From assembly GCA_026395275.1 (NCBI GenBank), contig JAPLZA010000093.1, positions 8,102 through 18,124 on the forward strand: 10,023 bases of DNA. The letters are read 5' to 3'. Position 1 is the first letter of the stretch; every line of letters starts with the position of its first letter. A model generated the notes under the pieces. The model saw only the letters and a list, made by a program, of their open reading frames with translations, was not told the DNA's origin and did no database searches. The DNA is from Candidatus Staskawiczbacteria bacterium. GTDB taxonomy: Bacteria > Patescibacteriota > Minisyncoccia > Minisyncoccales > Staskawiczbacteraceae. Of this stretch, positions 4,969-10,023 are shown one piece after another. The translations under genes were made by a program, and so were the position numbers.

Positions 4969-6621
4969 ATGGCAACAAAATATATTTTTGTCGCTGGCGG
5001 AGTAATGTCGGGCATAGGGAAGGGAATTGCAACAGCTTCCATAGGCAGGATATTAAAAAGCAAAGGATTTAAAGTAACCGCCATAAAAATTGACCCGTAC
5101 ATCAACGTTGATGCGGGAACAATGAATCCGGTTGAGCATGGAGAAGTTTTTGTGACCGATGATGGAAAAGAGTGTGACCAAGATGTTGGAAATTACGAAA
5201 GATTTTTAGACGAAAATATATATACAGATAATTATATGACAACAGGCAGTGTTTATCTGTCTGTTATAAATAAAGAAAGAAACTTAGAGTATGGCGGAGA
5301 ATGCGTAAGCGTTGTTCCGGGAATTCCAAACGAAGTTATAGAGACAATTAAAAGAGCCGGCAAAAAAACAAAATCAGATTTTGTTTTAACAGAAATTGGC
5401 GGAACAGTTGGAGAGTACCAGAACCTGCTTTTTTTGGAAGCCGCAAGAATGATGAAATTTCAGCACCCTAAAGACGTGCTTTTTGTTTTGGTTAGTTATT
5501 TGCCGGTTCCGGGAATAATTGGAGAAATGAAAACAAAGCCGACTCAACAGGCTGTGAAAAATTTAAACGAAGCAGGACTTCAACCAGATATTATTTTAGC
5601 CAGATCAGAGACCCCAATGGATGAACCAAGAAAGAAAAAGTTGGCGATTTATTGCAATATTCACCCCGAAGACGTTCTTTCAGCTCCAGATGTAAAATCT
5701 ATATATGAAGTCCCTGTTAATTTTGAAAAAGAAGAAATAGGAAATAAAATTTTAAGAAAATTAGGAGTTAAAACAAGACCTAGCGAGATGAAAGAGTGGG
5801 ATAATTTGGTGAAATTAATAAGAAACCATCCAAAAGAAGTTAAAATTGGAATTGTTGGAAAATATTTTGAATCAGGAAAGTTTACACTTATGGATTCTTA
5901 TATTTCGGTTATAGAGTCTATTAAGCACGCAGCTTTTTCTCAAAATAGAAAAGCAGACATACACTGGATTTCTTCAGAAGATTTTGAAAAAGACCCCAAA
6001 ACATTAAAAGAATTAGATAAATATGATGGCATAGTTGTTCCGGGTGGTTTTGGTAACAGGGGAATAGAAGGCAAAATTAAGGCCATTGAATATTGCAGAA
6101 AAAATAAAATTCCATTTTTTGGATTGTGTCTTGGGCTCCAGCTTTCAGTAATTGAATTTGCCAGAAATATTGTTGGTATAAAAGATGCCACATCAAGAGA
6201 ATTTGATAAAAATCCAAAAAATCCTGTAATTGACGTTATGCAAGAGCAAAAAGAATTGTTGAAAAACAAAAAATACGGTGGAACTATGAGGCTAGGAGCT
6301 TACGACTGCCAAATTCAGGAAGGAACAATAAGCCACAGAGCCTATAAAGATTGGGCTGGTGAGAAATCTGGCCCCTATATGATTTCTGAAAGACATAGGC
6401 ACAGATATGAAGTAAATAATGATTACAGGGATGTGCTTAAAGAAAATGGTTTGGTAGTTGCTGGCATAAATCCAAAGAAAAATTTAGTAGAAATAATTGA
6501 AATTAAAAATCATCCGTTTTTTGTGGGCACACAGTTTCATCCGGAGTTTAAATCCCGCCCCTTAAAACCTCATCCACTTTTCAAGGAATTTATTAAGGCG
6601 GCTATAAAAAATAAAAAGTAA
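4969..6621 (+). CDS. pyrG: CTP synthase (glutamine-hydrolysing)
   Basis: 550 residues, full length (E. coli 545). Makes CTP from UTP, ATP and glutamine in the cytoplasm. The N-terminal synthetase domain (about 1-268) begins KYIFVAGGVMSGIGKG, with the P-loop at 10-19, then KIDPYINVDAGTMNPVEHGE (40-59). Asp72 and Glu142 (TEIGGTVGEYQ) match the Mg-binding acids. The class I glutamine amidotransferase domain (about 290-550) has the oxyanion stretch PGGFGNRG (358-365), the nucleophile Cys387 in FGLCLGLQ, and His524 and Glu526 in QFHPEF. All key residues are present, so it should be active. Arg codons are 21 AGR and 1 CGC, the core codon style of this genome. No strong Shine-Dalgarno sequence; translation may be coupled to rplI, 6 bp upstream. 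Ends in a bidirectional terminator shared with rpmA. Confidence 0.99.
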   Translation: MATKYIFVAGGVMSGIGKGIATASIGRILKSKGFKVTAIKIDPYINVDAGTMNPVEHGEVFVTDDGKECDQDVGNYERFLDENIYTDNYMTTGSVYLSVINKERNLEYGGECVSVVPGIPNEVIETIKRAGKKTKSDFVLTEIGGTVGEYQNLLFLEAARMMKFQHPKDVLFVLVSYLPVPGIIGEMKTKPTQQAVKNLNEAGLQPDIILARSETPMDEPRKKKLAIYCNIHPEDVLSAPDVKSIYEVPVNFEKEEIGNKILRKLGVKTRPSEMKEWDNLVKLIRNHPKEVKIGIVGKYFESGKFTLMDSYISVIESIKHAAFSQNRKADIHWISSEDFEKDPKTLKELDKYDGIVVPGGFGNRGIEGKIKAIEYCRKNKIPFFGLCLGLQLSVIEFARNIVGIKDATSREFDKNPKNPVIDVMQEQKELLKNKKYGGTMRLGAYDCQIQEGTISHRAYKDWAGEKSGPYMISERHRHRYEVNNDYRDVLKENGLVVAGINPKKNLVEIIEIKNHPFFVGTQFHPEFKSRPLKPHPLFKEFIKAAIKNKK

Positions 6622-6624
6622 CAA

Positions 6625-6653
6625 AAAACCGTCCCGCTTAGCGGGACGGTTTT
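6625..6653. terminator. Bidirectional terminator between pyrG and rpmA
   Basis: AAAACCGTCCCGC (6625-6637), 3-nt loop TTA, GCGGGACGGTTTT (6641-6653): a perfect 13-bp stem. An A run on the left extends to 6623, so the minus-strand transcript of rpmA also gets a U run. Confidence 0.93.
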
Positions 6654-6661
6654 AGAGAATT

Positions 6662-6949
6662 TTACTTTGTTTTTCCAATTTCTACGGAGACTACCTTAGC
6701 AACCCTTCTTGTTCCGTTGAAAAGTTTTTTGGATTTAGATCCAAATTTTACCAAACCATCTTTCATCGCGTAAATAGTATCATCAGAGCCTTTTTTCACG
6801 TTTTTGCCCATAAGATACTTTGATCCGCGTTGTCTGATGATAATCATCCCAGTTTTAACTTTTTGGCCGTCTGTAACCTTGATTCCAAGCCTTTGAGCAG
6901 CAGAATCTCTTCCCAGTCTAGACGAACCACCTTGTTTAGTTTTTGACAT
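6662..6949 (-). CDS. rpmA: 50S ribosomal protein bL27
   Basis: 95 residues (typical 85). MSKTKQGGSSRLGRDSAAQRLG at the N terminus matches the family ([22 protein letters not shown]). In bL27 this flexible tail reaches the peptidyl transferase centre. IIIRQRGSKYLMGKNVKKGSDDTIYAM matches the core (NIIVRQRGTKFHPGxNVGxGxDHTLFAL), and DGLVKF matches DGKVKF. The extra length is at the C terminus (RRVAKVVSVEIGKTK). It is monocistronic and opposite to its neighbours: rplU (bL21), its usual partner, is not next to it. No Shine-Dalgarno sequence is seen upstream. The start codon lies inside the promoter of the divergent gene. The N terminus shows no cleavable extension of the Firmicutes type. Confidence 0.97.
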   Translation of the reverse strand: MSKTKQGGSSRLGRDSAAQRLGIKVTDGQKVKTGMIIIRQRGSKYLMGKNVKKGSDDTIYAMKDGLVKFGSKSKKLFNGTRRVAKVVSVEIGKTK

Positions 6950-6971
6950 GTTTTAAGTGTAAATTTATATA
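6943..6971 (+). promoter_or_regulatory. Promoter giving a leaderless transcript for the 6979 gene
   Basis: Perfect TTGACA (6943-6948), 17-bp spacer, TATATA (6966-6971). The expected start is at or next to the A of ATG at 6979. The -35 hexamer overlaps the first codons of rpmA on the other strand. Confidence 0.7.
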
Positions 6972-6978
6972 TATAAGT

Positions 6979-7007
6979 ATGTTATCAGAAATAAAAGACT
7001 TTGTCAA
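6979..7007 (-). promoter_or_regulatory. Possible rpmA promoter
   Basis: On the minus strand TTGACA (7007-7002), 17-bp spacer, TAACAT (6984-6979). The start would fall near 6972, leaving a leader of about 22 nt. It lies inside the coding region of the divergent small gene. The alternating TATATATATA at 6966-6975 could serve as -10 instead. Confidence 0.42.
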
Positions 7008-7140
7008 AGCTAACTTTAGTGATATACTATTATTCATAATAGTTGTGCTTTTGATTATGCTGGCATTTGCGTCAGGATACATAGTTGCAAAATATCAATC
7101 TAAAACACCAATAACAATTACCAATGCAAAAAATTCCTAA
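6979..7140 (+). CDS. Single-pass membrane microprotein upstream of uppS (unknown function)
   Basis: 53 residues from ATG 6979. This start is chosen over an upstream in-frame ATG at 6943 because the promoter -10 lies at 6966-6971, so the upstream codons would not be transcribed; they also overlap rpmA. An amphipathic N-terminal stretch (LSEIKDFVKANFSD) is followed by one strong transmembrane helix (about 16-37, ILLFIIVVLLIMLAFASGYI). A short polar tail (VAKYQSKTPITITNAKNS) follows. The N terminus carries little net charge and the tail is basic, so topology is uncertain. Its end overlaps the uppS start by 17 bp in a different frame, implying co-transcription and perhaps translational coupling. 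No known family recognised. A role linked to undecaprenyl phosphate or the membrane is guilt by association only. Confidence 0.72.
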   Translation: MLSEIKDFVKANFSDILLFIIVVLLIMLAFASGYIVAKYQSKTPITITNAKNS

Positions 7141-7810
7141 TCATATAGTTTTATTTCCGGATGGAAATCGAAGGTGGGCCAAACAAAAAGGCTTAGCTTC
7201 TTTAGAAGGTCACAAAAAAGGATATGAAAATCTTTTGGATTTTTCAGAATGGTGCAAAAATAAAGGGGTTAAAGTCCTTACTGCTTTTGGTTTTTCAACA
7301 GAAAACTGGAATAGGTCAAAAGAAGAAGTAGATTATTTGATGAGGCTTTTAGAAGGTTGTTTGATAGATAATTTATCGAAATATGATAAAGAGGGCACAA
7401 GAGTAAGAGTAATAGGCCAACGCGACAGATTGCCAAAATCTTTGCAAGAGGCAATTAAAAAAACCGAAGAGGCAACAAAGAATAACCAGAATTTATTTTT
7501 AAATTTAGCAATTAGCTACGGTGGTAAGTGGGATATTTTAAATGCTGTTAAAAATATTGTTAAAGAGGGGACTCCGGCTGACCAAATCGACGAAAAATTG
7601 TTTGATGCACACCTATCAACTGCCGGGTTGCTGGCCCCTGACTTAGTAATTAGAGCTGGCGGAGAAATGAGAATGTCTAACTTTGTTTTGTGGCAAGCAG
7701 CTTATTCTGAATTATATTTTTCTCCTAAAATGTGGGCGGAATTTACAGAACAAGATTTGGATATAGCTTTAGCCGAATTCGACAAACGTTCTCGTCGCTT
7801 TGGAAAATAA
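7124..7810 (+). CDS. uppS: Undecaprenyl (polyprenyl) diphosphate synthase, cis-prenyltransferase
   Basis: 228 residues (E. coli 253). Adds isopentenyl units in cis to farnesyl diphosphate to make the lipid carrier for peptidoglycan and glycan precursors; acts at the inner membrane face. Seen in order: HIVLFPDGNRRWAK (7-20) with Asp13, the Mg-binding acid of the family motif; FGFSTENWNRS (55-65), a strictly typical motif; ISYGGKWDI (130-138); DLVIRAGGEMRMSNF (173-187); and YSELYF (194-199). Arg177, Arg183 and Glu196 keep the spacing of Arg194, Arg200 and Glu213 in E. coli UppS. The motif is PDGNRRWA rather than the common bacterial MDGNGRWA. The ATG at 7124 is the only start placed before the motif; it has no Shine-Dalgarno sequence and lies inside the 3' end of the microprotein gene. 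It makes the carrier that MraY uses. Confidence 0.98.
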   Translation: MQKIPNHIVLFPDGNRRWAKQKGLASLEGHKKGYENLLDFSEWCKNKGVKVLTAFGFSTENWNRSKEEVDYLMRLLEGCLIDNLSKYDKEGTRVRVIGQRDRLPKSLQEAIKKTEEATKNNQNLFLNLAISYGGKWDILNAVKNIVKEGTPADQIDEKLFDAHLSTAGLLAPDLVIRAGGEMRMSNFVLWQAAYSELYFSPKMWAEFTEQDLDIALAEFDKRSRRFGK

Positions 7811-7822
7811 AATACGAATACT

Positions 7823-7851
7823 AAAAAAGCGAGGCTGTTCCTCGCTTTTTT
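7823..7851. terminator. Bidirectional terminator between uppS and the LAGLIDADG gene
   Basis: AAAAAAGCGAGG (7823-7834), 5-nt loop CTGTT, CCTCGCTTTTTT (7840-7851): a perfect 12-bp stem with A and T runs on both sides, serving both convergent genes. Confidence 0.93.
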
Positions 7852-7854
7852 ATT

Positions 7855-8349
7855 TTAATTTGTTTTCGATAGCGTTTTAGCCATTTCCAGCCATTTTGGA
7901 GTTCTTGCCCTAACTTTATATTTGGCTGATGATTTATGGATTTCTATTAGAGTGCATATATCATTCTTTTTCCAGCTGGCTAAAAATTTTCCTTTGTTTC
8001 TTTGAATTACTTCAACGCCTTTTGCCCAAAGTTCAAAATCTTTCTTTTTATTTTGCGCCAAAATATTTTTTCTGAAAAAGGGAACTATATTTTCTGAAAT
8101 TTCACTGATTTTTTGAACCGAGAATCTTGCTTGGTCTTTTGACACACAAACTTGTCCGCAATCTAAAGTATTTTTTATTTTTTCTAAAATTTTAATATTT
8201 TCTTTCGGAGAAGTCACAACAAATTGAGCTTTCCATCTGTAATAAGTGGGGGAATTGGTTCTCTCGTGCCTTGTATCTTTGCGGAATTGCAAATCAAAAC
8301 ACCCATCGCTGTTTACTAAGTTAACAATATTAAAATTTTCTTTTGCCAT
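7855..8349 (-). CDS. Stand-alone single-motif LAGLIDADG-type homing endonuclease-like protein
   Basis: 164 residues from the ATG at 8349. An earlier in-frame ATG (8394) is rejected because a TATAAT lies between the two. IVNLVNSDG (residues 8-16) followed by CF fits the LAGLIDADG helix, with Asp15 as the metal-binding acid. The following pattern is typical of LAGLIDADG_1-like domains: a strand with basic residues, YYRWKAQFVVTSP, NIKILEKIKNTLDCGQV, ARFSVQKISEISENIVPFF, then KKKDFELWAKGVEVI. Only one motif is present, so such a protein would act as a homodimer, either as a nicking or cutting enzyme or as an RNA splicing aid (maturase). No intron or intein boundaries are seen; it is free-standing between uppS and thrC with its own promoter and terminator. 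Arg/Lys-rich. Family assignment fairly good; activity unknown because the LAGLIDADG helix is diverged (Asn at the first Asp). Confidence 0.75.
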   Translation of the reverse strand: MAKENFNIVNLVNSDGCFDLQFRKDTRHERTNSPTYYRWKAQFVVTSPKENIKILEKIKNTLDCGQVCVSKDQARFSVQKISEISENIVPFFRKNILAQNKKKDFELWAKGVEVIQRNKGKFLASWKKNDICTLIEIHKSSAKYKVRARTPKWLEMAKTLSKTN

Positions 8350-8355
8350 ATTCCT

Positions 8356-8384
8356 ATTATACTCAATAATTAATTGTGCGACAA
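8356..8384 (-). promoter_or_regulatory. Leaderless promoter of the LAGLIDADG gene
   Basis: On the minus strand TTGTCG (8384-8379), 17-bp spacer, perfect TATAAT (8361-8356). The start would be at about 8350-8349, the first base of the ATG. This decides the start codon. Confidence 0.65.
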
Positions 8385-8397
8385 TAGCAAACAAGCA

Positions 8398-8425
8398 TTG
8401 ACGATTTAAATAAAAGTATTAATAT
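8398..8425 (+). promoter_or_regulatory. Promoter of thrC
   Basis: TTGACG (8398-8403), 16-bp spacer, TAATAT (8420-8425). Start near 8432 leaves a leader of about 33 nt containing the ribosome binding site. Confidence 0.55.
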
Positions 8426-8452
8426 GAAGCCTACCGTTCGTTGTCAATTTAA

Positions 8453-8458
8453 AAGGAG
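8453..8458 (+). promoter_or_regulatory. Strong Shine-Dalgarno site of thrC
   Basis: AAGGAG, 6 nt before the ATG at 8465. Such a strong site is absent from most genes in the window and fixes this start. Confidence 0.88.
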
Positions 8459-8464
8459 AAAAAC

Positions 8465-9781
8465 ATGAACAAACCACCGTTTGATATGAAGCAGACTTGG
8501 CTTGAATGCATCAAGTGTGGACACCAGGCAGATTTATTGCAGGAGAGAAAGTTTCGTTGCCCCCAGTGCGGTAATTTATATGATGTAATGCACGACTTTT
8601 CTCATCTTCCGAATGCAGACATTCTTAAGCAAACATTTGCTGATCGCATGATGATGTTTAATCATGCATTTGGCAATGTCGCGCAATCTGGCGTGTGGCG
8701 CTATAAAGAGTTGATTATGCCTCATTTGCCACACGAATATATTGTCAGTCTGGGTGAAGGTAGTGTGCCCATTTTGCACGCAGGACCAAACCTGTGTAAA
8801 TGGATTGGCATAGAAAACCTTTGGTTAATTTTGGAGGGTTTGACAGGCACGGGTTCTTTCAAAGATTATGGCATGACCGTTCTCATTTCTGTTGCAAAAG
8901 CCGCCGGGATAAAAGTTGTTGCTTGTTCTTCTACGGGCGACACTTCGGCTGCTTTAGCTGCGTATGCTGCAGCGGCTGGAATGAAATGCATTGTTATTTT
9001 ACCTCGGGGCAAGGTTACTCCAGTTCAAATTGTCCAACCGTTAGCCAACGGAGCGCTTGTTCTAACTGCAGACACAGACTTCGACGGTTGCATGAACATT
9101 ATGGAGTTTCTTGTTCGTGAGTGTGGCGCTTATCCGGGGAACAGTTTGCAACCTTCGCGCATAGAAGGTCATCAGGCAACAGCATTTCAAATTGCGCACT
9201 TTTTCGGATGGAATATGCCAGACGTGATTGCGCTTCCTGTTGGTAACGGCAGTGATTGCTCATCAGTGGGCAAGGGTATGCGCTTGTTGAAGCAACTTGG
9301 GCTTGTGCCTGAAAGCTCACGCATACTTGGATGTCAATCTGAGGCTGCTTGTCCTTTGGCTAAATCATGGCTTTTCAATGATAGTCAGCTAGCTTGGGAG
9401 GCTGCATACAAACCCATGAAGGTTGGTGAAACAACAGCAACTGCCGCCAGAATTGGAAACCCTGTTTCAAAAGACAAAGTGATGCGCGAGATAATTGCGT
9501 CTCACGGCGCAATGGAAATTGCGCTAGAGCAAGATCTTAATGAGGCTGTGGCTGTCTGTGGAAAAGACGGAATTTTTGTCTGTCCTCAAACAGGAATTGC
9601 ATTGGCCGGCATTCGCAATGCAGTTGCCATCGGGATGATTGGTCCGAACGAAACCGTTGTGGCAGTTTCAACAGCTACTGGACTTAAATTCACTGAATCT
9701 GCAGCGCGAAATCTTGAAAAAGGAATTGTGGATTTGCCAGATTGCGATCCGGCTTCAGTGGCCAAGTTTCTCCAGTTGTAG
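8465..9781 (+). CDS. thrC: Threonine synthase with N-terminal zinc ribbon (PLP-dependent)
   Basis: 438 residues. Converts O-phospho-L-homoserine to L-threonine and phosphate in the cytoplasm. An N-terminal zinc ribbon is formed by CIKC (Cys15, Cys18) and CPQC (Cys32, Cys35), as in many ThrC-like proteins. YIVSLGEGSVPIL (92-104) is the usual start of the fold. Lys133 in GTGSFKDYG is the PLP lysine. STGDTSAALAAYAA (156-169) and ILPRGK (178-183) follow as in the family. PVGNGSD (258-264) is the PLP phosphate-binding loop. The family member could also act as a related PLP lyase, but order and motifs fit ThrC best. It has its own promoter, strong Shine-Dalgarno site and terminator. Arg codons are 11 CGN and 2 AGA, against 1 CGN and 21 AGR in pyrG, a sign of transfer. 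No other threonine-pathway gene (thrB, hom) is in view. Confidence 0.93.
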   Translation: MNKPPFDMKQTWLECIKCGHQADLLQERKFRCPQCGNLYDVMHDFSHLPNADILKQTFADRMMMFNHAFGNVAQSGVWRYKELIMPHLPHEYIVSLGEGSVPILHAGPNLCKWIGIENLWLILEGLTGTGSFKDYGMTVLISVAKAAGIKVVACSSTGDTSAALAAYAAAAGMKCIVILPRGKVTPVQIVQPLANGALVLTADTDFDGCMNIMEFLVRECGAYPGNSLQPSRIEGHQATAFQIAHFFGWNMPDVIALPVGNGSDCSSVGKGMRLLKQLGLVPESSRILGCQSEAACPLAKSWLFNDSQLAWEAAYKPMKVGETTATAARIGNPVSKDKVMREIIASHGAMEIALEQDLNEAVAVCGKDGIFVCPQTGIALAGIRNAVAIGMIGPNETVVAVSTATGLKFTESAARNLEKGIVDLPDCDPASVAKFLQL

Positions 9782-9798
9782 AATTTTTCTATTTTAAA

Positions 9799-9826
9799 AG
9801 CGTTCAGCAATGAGCGCTCTTTTTTT
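9799..9826 (+). terminator. Rho-independent terminator of thrC with GCAA tetraloop
   Basis: AGCGTTCA (9799-9806), GCAA loop (9807-9810), TGAGCGCT (9811-9818), one T:G pair, then C and seven T (9820-9826). GCAA is a stable GNRA tetraloop, not seen in the other hairpins here. Confidence 0.88.
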
Positions 9827-9828
9827 GG

Positions 9829-9857
9829 TTGACACATATATTTCTCTGTGGTAATTT
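9829..9857 (+). promoter_or_regulatory. Consensus promoter of the 9903 gene
   Basis: Perfect TTGACA (9829-9834), exactly 17-bp spacer, TAATTT (9852-9857). Start near 9864 leaves a leader of about 39 nt holding the ribosome binding site AGAAAGGA (9892-9899). Confidence 0.78.
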
Positions 9858-9902
9858 AGATTACTGATCTCTGATAACTAAATATGGAAATAGAAAGGAA
9901 CT

Positions 9903-10023
9903 ATGAAAAACACAATTCTGTCTGTAAATAACGCAGACGGGATTGTCTGCATCAACGATATTGCGTTGCTTCCAACAAGACAAATTTCCCCGGCACGGCT
10001 TGCCCAAATTGGTATGAGTCTTT
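9903..10023 (+). CDS. N-terminal 40 residues of an unrecognised protein (truncated by window edge)
   Basis: The frame is open from ATG 9903 to the window end. It starts MKNTILSVNNADGIVCIN and continues through DIALLPTRQISPARLAQIG. No signal peptide or membrane helix; the first part looks like short beta strands. It has a consensus promoter and a GAAAGGA ribosome binding site ending 3 nt before the ATG, so it is very probably a real gene. The promoter and leader style match thrC next door, so the two may belong to one acquired segment, though each has its own promoter and a terminator lies between them. I do not recognise the family from this fragment. An ATG at 9883 opens only a 15-codon frame and is unlikely to be used. 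Confidence 0.7.
   Translation, partial: MKNTILSVNNADGIVCINDIALLPTRQISPARLAQIGMSL

Noticed and set aside
6943..6978. Longer start for the microprotein (adds MTCFKCKFIYIS)
   Set aside because: It would overlap rpmA and lie upstream of the predicted transcription start; the added residues do not resemble a real extension.
8350..8394. Fifteen-residue N-terminal extension of the LAGLIDADG protein
   Set aside because: A perfect TATAAT lies at 8361-8356 on the same strand, and homology-like sequence begins only after the ATG at 8349.
1..10023. UGA recoded to glycine, as in Gracilibacteria and SR1
   Set aside because: No gene here ends in TGA, but none contains an in-frame TGA either, and glycines use GGN. 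TGA is simply avoided, so the standard bacterial code fits.

Overview
The window is an AT-rich bacterial segment that looks like a reduced-genome member of the Patescibacteria (Candidate Phyla Radiation), most like Parcubacteria. This is an inference from the MraY with a glutamate-substituted metal motif, very short 5' leaders without Shine-Dalgarno sequences, small secreted Ala/Lys-rich proteins, a tRNA without encoded CCA, and compact terminator-separated units. The bL9 gene is present. All intact genes end in TAA or TAG, and the coding frames hold no in-frame TGA, so there is no sign of UGA recoding.

Layout. 1-524: 3' end of mraY (peptidoglycan lipid I synthesis). 571-1311: a divergent PlsC-like acyltransferase with a strong ribosome binding site. 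1335-1472: promoter and tRNA-Ala(GGC), whose leader carries a 19-bp copy of the tRNA's own 5' end. 1484-3216: two tandem paralogous genes for secreted helical repeat proteins, each with a DnaA-box-like TTATACACA, the same -10 block and a terminator. 3250-4438: an S41 (CtpA-type) protease gene split by a 10-bp tandem duplication. 4486-6621: rplI-pyrG operon, ended by a bidirectional terminator. 6662-6949 (minus): rpmA, sharing a very short divergent promoter region with 6979-7810, which holds a one-helix membrane microprotein overlapping uppS. 7855-8349 (minus): a stand-alone single-motif LAGLIDADG-type protein with a leaderless promoter. 8398-9826: a monocistronic threonine synthase unit (promoter, RBS, gene, terminator) whose arginine codons are unlike those of its neighbours. 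9829-10023: a consensus promoter, RBS and the start of an unrecognised gene.

How the genes fit together. mraY and uppS act on the undecaprenyl-phosphate cycle of cell-wall synthesis: UppS makes the lipid carrier and MraY loads it. The PlsC-like protein, the S41 protease and the two secreted paralogs also point to the cell envelope. rplI, rpmA and tRNA-Ala serve translation, and pyrG supplies CTP.

The window shows two styles of gene start. Most genes have no Shine-Dalgarno sequence and very short or no leaders (6979+, 8349-, 1569+, 2446+). The acyltransferase, threonine synthase and the 9903 gene have clear Shine-Dalgarno sequences; the last two also have 30-40 nt leaders. With the codon-usage shift in thrC, this suggests that the right end of the window is an acquired segment, with the LAGLIDADG gene at its edge.
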